A DNA stretch of 64,000 nucleotides from assembly GCF_949628265.1 (NCBI RefSeq), contig NC_088787.1, positions 3,028,501-3,092,500 of the forward strand, read 5' to 3'. Each line of letters opens with the position of its first letter. Within the stretch, counting starts at the first letter, position 1. A program made the translations under genes and the position numbers. This document shows, in pieces, positions 11,143 through 24,667 of the stretch. This stretch comes from Cloeon dipterum (Eukaryota > Arthropoda > Insecta > Ephemeroptera > Baetidae). The notes under the pieces are model-generated. The model was not told where the DNA came from and did not search any database. It saw only the letters and a list, made by a program, of their open reading frames with translations.

Positions 11143-12233
11143 TCAATTGCGTTAAGAAACAAAAATTAGAACTGGATTTCGGAGAAAATCACTCCATTAA
11201 AAGGGTTGCACCATTGCTCTCCTCACGAACCGCGATGCCGCCTCAGGAGAGCCCCGCAACCTCTCAGGTTTTGTTGTTGCTGTATTGGACTGGAGGATAT
11301 CTGGTTTTCGGTCAATTCGGTTGTGGCTTGGCATGAGCGCCACAACCTCCATGACCTTTCCTTCTGCAAGAGAGGAAAAAAAGGATCAGTGGCGGAGGAG
11401 AAGTGGGCGGCGCCTGCAACTGTTTCAGTTTTTTACGCGTGGTATAGAGGTGTTTTTCTTTTATTGCAAAAATGAAGGCTGAAAGAGATAATTTTGTTTC
11501 CCTCTTATTTATGCAAATGCCTGACTGCATTAAATTTAAGATTTTAATTTAAACAAACAAATTTTTCAATAAAATTTTTAAATTACTATTGATTTCAACG
11601 GTCATGCAGAAATATTGCAACCTGCTCAGCGCTTATGTCGATCCGGTTGCATAAATTGCCAAAAACTCTGGGGATTTTCAAGGCAGAATTTTTGCTGAGT
11701 GAGAATATATCACGGAAGCACACGCCGATTTGGCAGTGAAAATCATTGGACAGAACAAAGAACTGGACGTAAAGGAGGCTGGAATTGCGACTTTGGGGAA
11801 TATCTCATCTTTTTATAGATAAAATTAAGTACACAAAGCAATCCTCATCGCCGTTCTTTTATACAAAAATTAAACCAGGTCTTCTTATTACTAAGAAAAA
11901 GCTAACCATTTGAACGAAATATCAACCATATAGTTTTTAGTTTTGCGGTGTCTTAATTACGATCTATTTTCACGCGGCGGAGGACAATGGGAGTTCTGAT
12001 ACTCCAACGCTGGCCAGTTCCAAGATCAAATAGACCTTTTTGGAGATATTTTTAATTTTTAAATAACAAGTTAAACAAGAGACATCAAGAGTAGCTGGAT
12101 AATGGGTTTTAATTTCGATAATATCACATTAAAACATTTAACTATATATAACAAATTAGGGAACACAGAGAATGCGACACAAATTTTGTATTTTATCGAG
12201 GACCGTCTTCGAAGAAACACGTACAATTTTAGA
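11143..12233. other. Intergenic, no gene seen
   Basis: Short overlapping ORFs near 11133-11530 show no domain and no conservation with anything else in the window. From about 12060 the sequence becomes a diverged copy of the 5' flank of the LRR genes. Confidence 0.5.
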
Positions 12234-12311
12234 ATGGCCACGAACGACGAGATGCGGCTGAAAATGACAGTGAGCAAGATGAACATCCACCGAAGCACCG
12301 AGTTAAATTAA
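12234..12311 (+). pseudogene. Orphan first-exon copy of the LRR gene family
   Basis: Reads MATNDEMRLKMTVSKMNIHR and then STELN-stop. It is identical to the start of exon 1 of the LRR genes at 12527 and 16181, but truncated after 22 family residues. Its upstream 'tatcgaggaccgtcttcgaagaaacacgtac' block is also shared. It is a partial duplication of the promoter and first exon with no downstream exons. Confidence 0.85.
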
Positions 12312-12526
12312 AAACTTCTATGTTTAATTTTTAATATTTTCAATATTTAAAAAACAAGTTATAAACAATATTATTACAATGCAAGAGCTGGGTAATTGCT
12401 TTTAATTTCGATAATATTCTACATACATGTGACAAAAAATCAAATTCAGGGATAACACTCTGACAGTGAAAATTTTATTTTTATTGTATCGAGGACCGTC
12501 TTCGAAGACACACGTACGTTTTCAGA

Positions 12527-14823
12527 ATGGCCACGAACGACGAGATGCGGCTGAAAATGACAGTGAGCAAGATGAACATCCACCGAAGCACCAAATTGGA
12601 GACGATTGCGGCTAACTGCATCGTGAGGAACCTCGATTCGTTCCTCGATCCGCAATACTCCGAAACACGGAACGTCAAGCTTCTTCGTGAGTTTTTTTTT
12701 TTTTTTAACAAATTCATTACAATTTTGATTAATCTTTTTGATGATCTGCAGCGAGTGCTCTGCGAAATATTGTTTTGCAGCACTGGCTGAAGAAGCATTC
12801 TGCTCAGCTACACAAACCAGAGAACTTTTCATCTGACCACCACATCAAAAATTTCGAAAAAAGAACGGAAGTCATCCAGAGTTTAGTCAGCTGCCATACT
12901 TTAGACGTTGATTTCACCCCTTTCACGAAACAAAAAAAATATAATTATTTGGCCAGAGGACACCTCTTAAAGGTAAGAATTTTACTTTTGTACTGTATTT
13001 GAAACTGATGTAAATCTAAATATTTGTATAGTATTTGAACCTCATTGGAGCAAATGCTACCAATCTCAAGGTTCTGACTGTGTCAGAGTATTGGCCAATG
13101 GGCGAGGAACTGAACAGTACAATGGCCGAAACGATTGGCAGGTTTCGCAATCTGAAATCATTGAATGTTGAGAATATTTTAGTAAATTACACAAATCTAA
13201 AAGCAATGTGTAAAAATCTGGAAAGCTTGACACACCTTTTCACAATGATACATTTCAATCCCAATTTTGACGAATCAAACCAACGTGAGATCGAGGACCT
13301 GCAGATCTTCTCAAACTTGATTGTTTTTTATATTGGCTGCTATTATAAGAACTTCACGATAAATTGCATCCAACGCCTGCCCAAGCTGCGGTGTTTTGGC
13401 ACATTTTTAAAAACGCCCATAATTGAGGAATTGCTGGATCGCTGCCCCAACCAGAAATTTAATTTGACGCATATGACATTAACAGAAACGCCAAAAAAGG
13501 AAATTCACCTGAGCTTTCCTGATGTGACCAACCTTGTGGTAAATAACAATTTTCCTTATTTTAAAACGTATATTCTAACGCCCTCCACCATTATGGCTCT
13601 GTCATCGAGTTTTAGTTGCTATTATATTTAAACCAACTGCGTTTATTTTTCATTTTCTTTTAGATATTTTAATAACATAAATTTTAATAAAAATTCCAAA
13701 TCTTCACAAGGAAATATGAAAATGCGTATAACTGAAAAATTGTCTTTTTTATTTTAGATTCTTCATCGTAATATTGCCGGCTTTCTCAACCTGCCAAAGT
13801 TTTCAAAAATAGAAAATTTGTTAATATCGGATTTCGAATCGGTAGACAGGCTGATCCCAATCCTCGATGAATATGGGCAACGTCTACTTTCGCTCAGACT
13901 AAATCGTTGCATTGGCCAGTTCAAACTAAGTTCCGTTCTCGACCGCTGCCCTAAACTTGAAAGTCTTCATTTGAAGGGTGTGTCCATACTGCCAGAATGC
14001 TCGAGACCGGAAATACACTCGTTTTCCACAGGATTGAAAACATTAAAATGGAAATATCCACGGTAAGCCAGTTTTCTTGAGCTTCTATCCTTAATGTATA
14101 GCACTGCAAATTCATTTCTGAAACTGACCGAGGGCCGACTTAAGTTTGGCAGTTGAAACGCTCGGTCGAAAATCGGCCACTACGTCGAAACCGTAAATTT
14201 GGAAGTTCTGGGCATGCATGAAAAACCAAAAAGTGCTACAATAAATAAAGCCGGTATAGCAAATCTCATTTGATCTTGTGGCACTTTTTGGCTTATATAA
14301 TATTTATAAATAACCGTTTATCGATTTTATTGCTGGTGTTGTTGAATTGTCGACCGAGTGATTCGACTGCTGAGCCTAGATCGGTCCTCAGAAGATTCAA
14401 AAGCTAAAAATAAACATCACGAAAATATATTTTTACCAATGTTTCAGGTTTCGTAACGGCCCGGCTCCATCATTAATGGACATTCTATCAGTGCCCACAA
14501 TAGAATGCGTAACTCTGAAAATGGTCCTCAAAATTTTTCACCTAGAAGACATTGAAAGGTTGACGGCAATGATCGCGTCACGGCAGATACTTGGCAACCT
14601 CAAACGCTTGAAGATATTTGTGATTAACATGGATGAGAGGGACGATGATAATCCTCGTGTTTTTCGCGTGCTCAGCGATTTCATCAAAAGCGCATCCGCC
14701 TTTCTGCCTCATTTGACTGAAATAAAAACTGATATTCTTTCCAACATCCAACTTGGAACGAGCTCCGAAGCTTCTTTGCAGGTTGCAACCCTTAAAACAT
14801 TTATTGATGTTTATGAAAACTAG
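12527..14823 (+). CDS. Leucine-rich-repeat protein, five exons (paralogue A)
   Basis: Exons 12527-12686, 12752-12972, 13032-13538, 13758-14062, 14448-14823, GT-AG and in phase; about 522 aa. The N-terminal basic segment (MATNDEMRLKMTVSKMN) is followed by LLPSALRNIVLQHWLKKH, which resembles the first helix of an F-box or BTB-BACK-like adaptor, then leucine-rich segments (ATNLKVLTV, FRNLKSLNV, LESLTHL, CPKLESLHLKGVSILP, LGNLKRLKIFVI). The family signature FPDVTNLV closes exon 3. It forms a tandem pair with 16181-18602, introns included. Function is unknown. A substrate adaptor of a ubiquitin ligase is a reasonable guess, not shown. Confidence 0.85.
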
Positions 14824-16180
14824 TAATTTATTAAAATGCAAAACATTTCATTCTGTTGATGAATCGTTTTTTCTGTAAATATCGACTTAGTACATTTGGA
14901 TATCTGTCAGTCTAAATAAATTAATTTGGCACTGAAGAGTGTTTTATAATTTCCCCAGGCTAATGGAAAATAAAGAAAAACCATATTGCTGATTGAAGTT
15001 TTGTCCATAGGGTTGCCCAAGAAATTCCTGATTTCAATTTTCTCTCACTCTTTAGGTTCGGATTGAAATTGTATATTTATCGCTGATGGCTGTGATTTAA
15101 CAGAGGAAGCAAGGAGTATTCTTGAATCATGATAGAATGATATCTTCGCCAATCAATTAAAATTAAATAGAAAAATATTAAAACAAACGCTCCACCCCAC
15201 CATTTAATTGAATTATTTGGCAGAGAAGGATTTCCCCGGGTTTTGCTCTATCAATTTTTTTGACAGACGTCAACAGACCGGATGGGGCGAGTTTCTCTTT
15301 CAATTTCCGCTTGTGATTTATTTGGGACAAGGGTTATTTATAAATTTTGTCGGTCTACGCGTGTTTTTCGATCGTGTTGGGGCCTCTATTGGCATAACCG
15401 TAGATTCAATCGACGATTTTGTGGCCGTAAAAAGTTCGAGTTTGGCTTGGAACTGCGGTCGTTGAAATTTGCACCAGGTTTAATTGATATGGCGAGGCTT
15501 TTAGGGCCAGTGTGCTGCTGCAGATTTTGCCAATGGATTGGTAAAAGTTGAAGCTCATCTCTTAAATAGTTGAATCACATAACAGAGCAATCGCTGCTAA
15601 CGCAAAAATAAGAGGATCAGGATGCGGATAATAAGAATGTAGTCTCAGCCGAAAATTTTCCTGCGGAAGAAATTTTTGGGATGATTTTAAAATATAATAA
15701 GTGGTATCAAAAGAGGAAAAGCTTGAAATGGATAAGAAAATTCATAGTGTTTTGCGTTAGGATCATTCGTTCAGATTTTCCAACACCAATTCCACCGCTG
15801 TCCAAGTTCATTAATATAACAATCGGGAGATTAAATTTATTTCCAACATTAACTGCCGTTAATACTTTTTAAATTCAAATAATTGAAAACACTGCTTGTT
15901 CTATAAATATTTTCAATTTTTTAATATACAATACTTTAATAATGCAACAGCTGGATAACTGGTTTGAATTTCGACAATATCTCTCTAAATACTATACACA
16001 GACAGTGACAATTATATAATTATTAACGATATTTTTACTAGAGCTGGATAATTAGTTTTATTTTCGGTAACATCTCATTAAAAAATTTAACAGAATAACA
16101 AATTAGGGAACACAGAGAATGCGACAAAAATTTTGTATTGTATCGAGGACCGTCGTCGAAGAAACACGTACGTTTTCAGA
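14824..16180. other. Intergenic between LRR paralogues
   Basis: Mostly AT-rich. About 15480-15620 resembles 51810-51920 (shared words 'ttggtaaaagt', 'cagctcatctctt', 'gtgaatc', 'gctaacgcaaaa'), a diverged dispersed repeat. From about 15990 the sequence is the duplicated 5' flank of the next LRR gene. No gene is seen; the ORFs at 15208-15551 have no supporting domain. Confidence 0.5.
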
Positions 16181-18602
16181 ATGGCCACGAACGACGAGAT
16201 CCGTCTGAAAATGACAGTGAGCAAGATGAACATCCACCGAAGCACCAAATTGGAGACGATTGCGGCTAAATGCATCGTGAGGAACCTCGATTCGTTCCTC
16301 GATCCGAAGAACTCCGAAACACGGAACGTCAAGCTTCTTCGTGAGTTTTTTTTAACAAATTCATTACAATTGATGAATCTTTTTGATGATCCGCAGCGAG
16401 TGATCTGCGAAATATTGTTTTGCAGCAGTGGCTGATACAGCAATCTGCACGTTCGCATGACAATAACTGCATCAAAATTTTCGAAAAAAGAATGGAAGTC
16501 ATCCAGAGTATGGTCAGCTGCCATACTTTTGAAGTTGATTTAACCCCTTTCATGGATAATAGACCTATTTATTTCGTCCGAGAACACCTCTTAAGGGTAA
16601 GAATTTGATTATTTATTGTTGCATAGATGTAAATATATAATTTTGTTACAGTATTTGGATGTTATTGGGGCCAAAGCTACCAATCTCAAAGTTCTGACTC
16701 TATCAGCTTTCAACCCACATAAAAACAATCTGAACGGAACAGTGTGCGAAGCGATCAGCAAGTTTCGCAAACTGACATCGTTGAACATGCAGAACATTTA
16801 TGTAAACTACACAAATCTAAAAGCATTGTGTAAAAATCTGGAAAGCTTGACGCACCTCTCCACAAGAATCATTTTCAATCCCAATTTTGACGAATCAAAC
16901 CAACGTGAGATCGAGGACTTGCAGATCTTCTCAAACTTGGTTGTTTTCGAAACTGGCGCCATTGATGAGAAGTTCACGTTAAATTGCATCCAACGCCTGC
17001 CCAAACTGCAGTGTTTTGGCTATTTGGGATTTCCCCTCTTGAGTAATTCCACGATGGAAGAGTTGCTTGATCGCTGCCCAAACCAAAAATTTGCTTTGAC
17101 GCGTTTGAAATATTCAACGTGGTCCAACAAGGAAATTCACCAGAGTTTTCCTGATGTGACACACCTTAAGGTAAAAATCAATTCTTTTAACGTTTATTCT
17201 AACACCCTGGCACTTTTATCGTTTTAAAAGATCGAAATCAACTGCGGTTTCTTAAAGATTTGAAGAATATTCAGACAAATTAATCCTGCCAGCTTTGGGC
17301 GATGATTTTTAATGATTTTAAAAAACTATGACGATTGCCTGAAACGAATTTTGGTAATTTTAAGATGAAAATTAAATGCCCAAACTCAAAGTGCCTCAAA
17401 TAAAGTCGTATACGTAGAAAGTAGAAACTTGTAAACCAAGATGTTTGCTTGTAGATAATGGCATATTATAATGTATTAATGATATCTATTTTCTTTTCTA
17501 AAAGATAATTTGTCCTTTTTTATTTTCGAAATTTTATAATAATATAAAACTAAAACAAAATTTCCAAATCTTCACACTGCGTCTTTTTTATTTTAGGTTC
17601 ATCGTCATGATATTGACGGCTTTCTCGACCTAAACGCGCTGCCAAGGTTTTCAAAAATAGAAAATTTGACATTATCGGATTTCCAATTGGTAGACAAGGC
17701 GATGATCCCATTCCTCGATGCATATGGGCAAGGTCTACTTTCGCTCAGAATAAATAATTGCAATGGCCAGTTGAAACTAAGTTCCATCCTCGAGCGCTGC
17801 CCTAAACTTCAAAGTCTTCGTTTGGAGGGTGTGTCCATACTGCCAGAATGCTCATCGAGACCGGAAATACACTCGTTTTCCACAGGATTGAAAGAATTTG
17901 AATGGAAACATTCAGGGTAAGCCAGTTTTCTTGAGCTTCTATATTCTAAAAGTAGCACTGCAAATTCATTTCTTGAAACTGACCGAGGGTCGAATTAAGT
18001 TTGGCAGTTGAAACACTCGGTCGAAAATCAGCAAATATGTCGAAATCGTTAATTTGGCAGTTCCGGGCATGCATAGAAAGCCAAACTGATTCCATCTTGT
18101 AGCAATTTTTGGCTTAAATATGATATGTTCGGGCTTGTTTATCGAGTTTTCGACCGATTGATTCGACTGCTGAGTTTAAATTCGGGCCTCAGGAGATTCA
18201 AAAGCTAAATTTTTCAGATTTGGAAACGATGAAAATGCACCATTATTATCGGACATTCTGTCAGTGCCAACATTAGAACGCGTAACTCTGAGGTTGGGGT
18301 GTAATCGTTTCCACCTAGAAGACATTGAAAAGTTGACGGCCATGATCGCGTCACGGCAGATTCTTGGCAACCTCAAACGCTTGAAGATAATTGTGATGAA
18401 CGTGGAGAGAGACACTTTTCATCGATTGATTCGCGTGCTCAGCAATTTCATCAAAAGTGCTTCCGCCTTCCTGCCGCTTTTGACTGAAATAGAAACTAAT
18501 GTTCCCTCGATTCCCTCCTACGTCCAGGTTGAAATTAACTCTGAAGCCTCCCTGGAAGTTATTGCAACCCTACAAAAATTTATTGATGTTTACGAGAACT
18601 AG
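16181..18602 (+). CDS. Leucine-rich-repeat protein, five exons (paralogue B)
   Basis: Exons 16181-16340, 16397-16596, 16652-17170, 17597-17916, 18218-18602, all in phase, about 527 aa. It is collinear with the gene at 12527 across all exons and most introns, including the intron 4 block 'ctgaccgaggg...ttggcagttgaaac'. It keeps FPDVTHLK at the end of exon 3, CPKLQSLRLEGVSILPECS and LGNLKRLKIIVMN. Exon 1 is nearly identical (one Met-to-Ile and one Asn-to-Lys difference) while exons 2-3 have diverged more, so the tip of the gene is under stronger constraint or was recently homogenised. Confidence 0.85.
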
Positions 18603-19986
18603 TACTTTAAAATGTTAATCATTTGCTCCTGTTGATGAATCGTTTTTTCTGTAAATATCAACTTAATAAATTTGGATAGCTGTCACCTTATTCAGTATTT
18701 AGTAAATTTTATGTAATCTGGCACAATATTCACGATTGAGAGCGCAATTACACGAGTTTTGGATAAATTTTGCACAAAATAAATTGAGAAAAACGCAAAT
18801 GTCTGTATTTCAGAAGAATTAATGGATTTTTGTGGACTGTGTGATAGCAGTAAATTGAATATAAGGTCCTAAGAAACTAAAAAAGCAAGTAAATAGATGA
18901 TTTTATCAATATTTTAACATAAAATCTAAGCGAAAAATGACAAATTTTGATATTTTCCAGCGCTTGGCGAAATTTGACATTCCTCCAATTTTTCAATTTT
19001 CCAGGGAACCACGCCCCTATTTTAAATTCATTGGTGCTCTCAGTGAAAACAATAATTCTAGCGATTTGCCCAAGCTAAGTGCCCTTTGTCAAAATTCCAC
19101 TGAATTCTTATCAAAAACATCGAACTTTACGTTTTTTCTCGCGTATTTCTGCGTAGAACCACTCCCCCATTTCAAAATTCTCTCAAGCTGTCAAGCTACG
19201 CCCTATTTCAGCCATCAAGTGATTTTCTAATCAAAAATTGGCAGCTATTTTACTGATTGCACTTAGGACATTGAATAAAAAAAAGAAACCGCGTTTATTC
19301 TCCTTAACAGAACAATTTTCAATGCAGTAAAATCGATTCATTTAAAAACTTTTGACTTACCGTGCTCGCCCTGCACCGCTTCCTCTGGTTGAAGGTTGCG
19401 TTGGTTGGCCTCAGCATAATTTTAAATTTGTTTTTGTTTTTCCTGTTTATTATTTACATTTAACACGTGCAAATGATGAATTATTATTAAAATTTTTTCA
19501 AAATAAATTCATCTTATCAGTTTTAATTATATTTAGTGTCAATAAGTACTGATTTTTGTCCCTCCCAAAATTCTAATAGAACTTTCATGAATTTTATTGT
19601 CAACAATTGGAATTTGCCTATCAGAATCTTGTGTTCAACTGAGCAAGACTTTTATCGCTCCGCAGTGAACTCGAGGCAAAGAGGTTCAATTTATTTTCAG
19701 CACAGGAATTGATTTCCATAAAGAAACAGTGTAGGACTGAAGCCTGCGGTTGTATATAGTATTTTCTTTTAAAAATTAGCATGGATTCAAGTAAATCAAA
19801 ATACATTTGAATGATTTTATCTTTTGGATCAAATTTCCAGACTGTTTATTGAATTTTCTTTAAAATACGATCATTTTATATCATACTAATTAGGTTAATT
19901 TAAATATAACCAAATTGGATAGTGTTTATTTAGCTAGGAGTTTGAGCAAATAAAAAAGTCACTCATATAGGTAGAAGCACAACAAT
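18603..19986. other. Intergenic, no gene seen
   Basis: AT-rich spacer. About 19690-19740 ('gatttccataaagaaacagtgtaggactga') is shared with about 49870-49905, so part of a dispersed repeat is present. The ORF at 18937-19230 shows no domain and biased composition. Confidence 0.5.
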
Positions 19987-21885
19987 TTATTTAACAACAC
20001 TCGCTGCCTGCACACCCGTGACATTTAATGTATTTATTGCTAGTATCAAAAGTGAACAAAGCATAATAACAATCAGGAAATGCAGGAAAAATCCGTTTGG
20101 CTCTTCATCTTCCCTCGACGTGCCTCGTTCGATCAACATTTTCTCTATTTCGTGACAATTTGACATTTTGGCATAGTGCAAAGCAGACTTTCCCTTATTG
20201 TCCTTTATGTCAATATCGACTTCTCTAGATAGTAGAAATCTGGCGACATTCCATCTTTTCTTTTTGCAAGCCAGCAACAGTGCTGTTTCATTAAATTTGT
20301 TTTTCGCGTCCAAATTATTACACATTCCGCATCTAAAAAGCCGAAGGATAACCTTATCGTTAAGTGCACATTTAATATATAACAATTCTGAATCAGAAGT
20401 AAGGTCAAAATGATTTTGTAGGGTTGGTAGAGAGTCCAAGCTATCCCAGGAATTTAGGTCTTCCGGCTTCTTTTCCCTCAACAGATCCCAGGATTTCCGG
20501 GGTATCTTTATGTTTTTAATACTATTTCCTGCTATTGCATAGTGCAAAGCATTCCTTCCTTTGTAGTCTGTCAAAGAAAAATCTGCACCGTGTGTTCAAA
20601 TAACTCTTGAACTAGTTCTATATCGGTTGATTGGACAGCGTGATGCACAGCAGTTCTGCCTTTTTTGTCTTTCATATTTACCTTTGCTTTCTTGTGTAAT
20701 AGAAATGAGACCGCATGCGAATAGCAGCATTTGCCCGCAATATGAAGTGCGGTTTCCCCTGCTTTATTCACGGCATTGACGTCGACACCAAGCTCTACGA
20801 GCCTCTTTATAAACGCAACACTTTCGTGCACAATGGCCACGTGAAGCGCTGTAGATTCTTTTCCGTCCCTGACGTTCAAATCGCCTCCCAGATTGAGCCA
20901 AACATTCAGAACTCTCAAATCATTCCTCTTCGCAGCCAAATGTAAACGCGACTCTCCTTTTTTATTCTTGAATCCTACGTCAATCCCTTGCATCATTAAA
21001 TAGTCGGTGCAACGCAGCTTTCTTTCCACCGCGATACACAATGCCGTGCGTCCATCCTCGTCCACTGCTTTCACGTCAACTCCCGCTTTCTCAATCAGAA
21101 AACGAACAATTTCCATGATATCTCCTTCATTACCGTCACAGTTTCTGAGGTAAATGTGCAACCCAGTTTGGCAACTTCCCACGGGTTTCTCTTTGGCTTC
21201 ACTGTGCAATAATTTTATCATTTCGTAGCAATTACGACCGGAGTTTTCGCAGGCATAGTGGAAGGCATTCCAGCCGTTTATGTCCTTTTCCTGGACATTT
21301 GCTCCAGAATTTATCAACTTGCGTAGCAGCTCCAGAAACCCGTACTCGGCCGCGCAGTTTAGGGCAGTCTTCCCTCTTCCGTCTTTTTTGTTAACGTCAC
21401 TTTGGAGCATCAGAAAAAAGTCACAGTAGATATCATCTGCATCTTCTGGTTTTCCAATCGGCATCAAACTATTTAAATCGGCACCTGCTTCATCCACAAT
21501 CCACCGGCACAGGTCCAAAGATTCACTCTCCACTGCCAAATGCAGTGGACTTTCTGCTGATTCAACTTTCATGTTTTTCATTTCTGGATACTTCTCTAGC
21601 AAGTATTTCGCGACGTCTGTGTGTTCTTCGAAAACTGCACACTTGAAAGCAAACCACTTCTCTTCCAACTCGGCTTGCAGGCTGTCGATTTGCCCCTCCA
21701 AGAGGAACTTGACCAGGTCCAGATGACCAAAGCGAGCAGACACAGTTAGAGGAGTGCAATATAACATTGAATCATCTCCACTTTGAGCCACTTTTGCACC
21801 ATGATTGAGAAGAACCTTGACGCATTCAATGTTGCCGTTTTCGCATGAGATGTACAGAGGGTTTTCTCCGGAAAAATCTTGGAAA

Positions 21886-21893
21886 TCGGTTTC
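21886..21893. repeat. Target-site duplication of the hAT element, left
   Basis: TCGGTTTC, identical to 29127-29134. Eight bases is the hAT hallmark. It lies within an ankyrin codon run of copy 1. Confidence 0.9.
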
Positions 21894-21904
21894 TAGGGAT
21901 TGGT

Positions 21905-22030
21905 ATATCAACTTTGATATATCAACTTTGATATGATATTTCAAATATCATATCAATATCAACCCTGATATCAGAAATATCATATCATGGTGATATTGAT
22001 ATCAAAGTTGGATATCAAAGCTGATATTTT
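21905..22030. repeat. Subterminal GATATC palindrome array, left end of hAT
   Basis: Dense run of 'tatcaactttgatat', 'gatatcaa' and 'catatcatggtgatattgatatc' units, mirrored at the other end (28995-29100). Such subterminal motif clusters in hAT elements usually serve as binding sites for the transposase. Confidence 0.7.
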
Positions 22031-22423
22031 AGCCGAAAAAATACTTTTTGAGCTCACTTTTTCGTCTTTTTCTTGAAGTTTTCCAATTTCCAACCAACCT
22101 TTTTTGTGCCGGTGTGGCTGTGTCGTTGTCAATGTCAATATCGTTGTGTAACGTGTCACAGTCACAAAATATGAAAATATGGGCGGGCATGACTTGCATG
22201 GGTGTGGGCGTTACCGTAAACAAAGGCCCGGCCGTGATCAGCCGGGATCGGGATACACAAACACAAGTACTACGACAACTTCACTTCACCTTGTTGTTGT
22301 TGGCCTGCTAATGGCCTTACCTTAATGTAAGTCAAATATCATTCGTTAAATACTACATATTGCTTCAAGTGAAAGGCATTTCAATATTTGTATTGAATTT
22401 ATATTTATTCCATTCCAGCAGTT

Positions 22424-24667
22424 ATGAAAGCCATGAAAATTAGGAAAAATTGCTGGTGTGAATGTCATCTTGCTTCTGCTAAACGCTGGCGAGCCGAACG
22501 GAAAAAGCGCAATGCCCAAGCTAATCGACTGCTTATTGCACTGATTATCCTTGCTAATATTCCAATTAGTCTGGTTGAATCTGAAATATTCAGACGTTTT
22601 GTGAATTATTTGGCTCCTTGGTACCAAGTTCCTTGGAGGAAAACGGTAAGTTCCTTATTTGAAGTTTCATACAAGATAGTTGCCATATGACCAATGACCA
22701 ATTTCGTAGTTCAACAAAATCTTGGACCACACTTACATCTCAGGGCAAAAATTTATGAAAAAAGAGTTAGAAGGGAAGACAGTCTCTTTAACTCTTGACC
22801 TGGCAACTGTTTTGAACTCAACAAGACATTTCATTGTTTGCTCTGTGCACTACCTGGCAGGTTGGTAAAATTTGTGGGAACTATTGAACATTTATTTATT
22901 TCAATTGTAATTAATGTTTCAGACCGCAGCTCAAACATCATGAAATGTTGCACACTGTATGTAAGCCAAATGACGCAAAGGAGCACATCAGCCGACATCT
23001 GCAGGTCTTTGAACACAGCGTTAGTAGAGTTTGGAGTTGACGTGGACCAGGTCATTTCGACTTGTACGGATAGAGGTGCTAACGTCTTGAAAGCGTGCAA
23101 AGACCTATTTGGAGAAAACAAGGTCACATCTTGCGTTTGTCATTTGGCTGATAACGTCGTGCAAGATTCTCTCTACTCACTACCTATTGTTTACGCATTA
23201 TTGAAAGACGTGAAACAAGTAAGTTATTCTCTGAAAATAAAATTGATTAGTGTTGCAATTATATTAGGCCTTGATGTTTCTTCAAGTTTGCTTTTGGTAA
23301 AAAATAGTTAAATTCGTTAAATTAATTCACCTACAAAAAATAATATACACATGATATCATTGTATATTAAACACTAATTTTATTGCTATTTACCAAGTCT
23401 GAAATTCGCTCTAATATTTTTTTTTTATTTAGATTGCTGGGTTTATTAAGAGGAGTCCAACTGCAGCAAATTTGCTGAGGACATTCCAAATGCAAACAGG
23501 GAAAACGTATAGTGCTTGTCTTATGCCTATCCAAAGCGTAAGAACAAGATGGAATAGCACACTCGCATGCATCCGACGATACATCGAGCTTCATCATCAT
23601 ATAAAGAAAGTGCTATCGCATCCTTCCCTGAATTCCTCTAAAACCAAACCACCTGGTGTGCCTGATGTAGCGGTGGCGAGTCTGTCTGAAATGGCCTCTG
23701 TACTCATCCCATTTGAAGAGCTCACGAAGACATTTTCATCGTCAACACGTATGCGTAGCAGTGCTGTTGTCGCGTCAATCAAAGGACTCATTTTGAAAAT
23801 CGAATCAACTAGTTTGACTGAACCAGTAGCAAAAAGCCTCAAAGAAAAGCTGCTTTTGAAACTCAACGAAAAAAAAGCAGCTATTGAAGGAAACAAAGTT
23901 TTCTGCGCTGCAAACCTTGTTGACCCAAGGTATTCCTCAAAACAATTTTTTAAAATATTAAATGCTTCACAAACTGAGAGTAAATAGCTGCAATTGAGCA
24001 AATTAAATTAACTGTTTCCTCACACAAAAGTGCAACAAAATGTTTTTTATTGTAGTTAATCTACAGGTGGTACCTGTATAATTATCTTGTTATATCTGCA
24101 TAAAATTTGAGCTCAATGTTACTTTTTTGTTTCAGATTCAAAGGTTTGTCGTTAAGTAAAGAGCAGTTCTCAGCAGCTGCCAAACTGATCAAATCAAGGA
24201 TGATAATGGAGGAAGGGGGAGATTCAGGTCCAGCTGCACTGTCCCTTGGCTCTAATAAAGATCAGGAGTAAGTAAAAAGTTGTTTTTATAACATAAATTA
24301 AATATGAGCTTTTGTTAGTGACATCTTGCTGGAGATGTTCTACAAAATGGAGCCGCAACCCAAGAGACCGCGGACTGTTCACCAAGAATTGAACGATTAT
24401 TTTGACTCCCCAGTTGAGCCCTACCACTGCGATCCTTGGAAATGGTGGCAAGAAAACGCAGTACAATACCCAGCTTTAGCATCTGTCGCTCGAGACTTAT
24501 TTGTGGTTCAACCATCTTCGGTGCAGTCCGAAAGAATCGTGTCCTCCGTCAATGCAGTGTTAACAGATGAGCGGAGTAGGTTACTTTCAATGCGGTTAGG
24601 AAAAATAGTATTCTTGAAAAGCCTTACTACAGACGCTTGGGATGCCATAATCTACAATCAAATTTAA
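22424..24667 (+). CDS. hAT transposase, six exons, open, no BED finger
   Basis: Exons 22424-22645, 22710-22860, 22923-23218, 23433-23929, 24136-24267, 24319-24667: 1647 nt, all GT-AG and in phase, 548 aa. Order: N-terminal block SLVESEIFRRFVNYLAPWYQVP (hAT entry motif); first catalytic Asp in VSLTLDLAT; second Asp in STCTDRGANV followed by CVCHLADNVV; Glu candidate in SLSEMASVLIPFEELT; C-terminal dimerisation region with WKWWQENAVQYPALASVARD and SSVQSERIVSSVNAVLTDERSRL. The domain set matches hAT transposases, but no BED zinc finger precedes it and only about 530 bp separate its ATG from the element end. ATG 22424 is chosen because it lies 6 nt after an acceptor-like AG; a non-coding first exon is likely. 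Looks functional. Confidence 0.88.
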
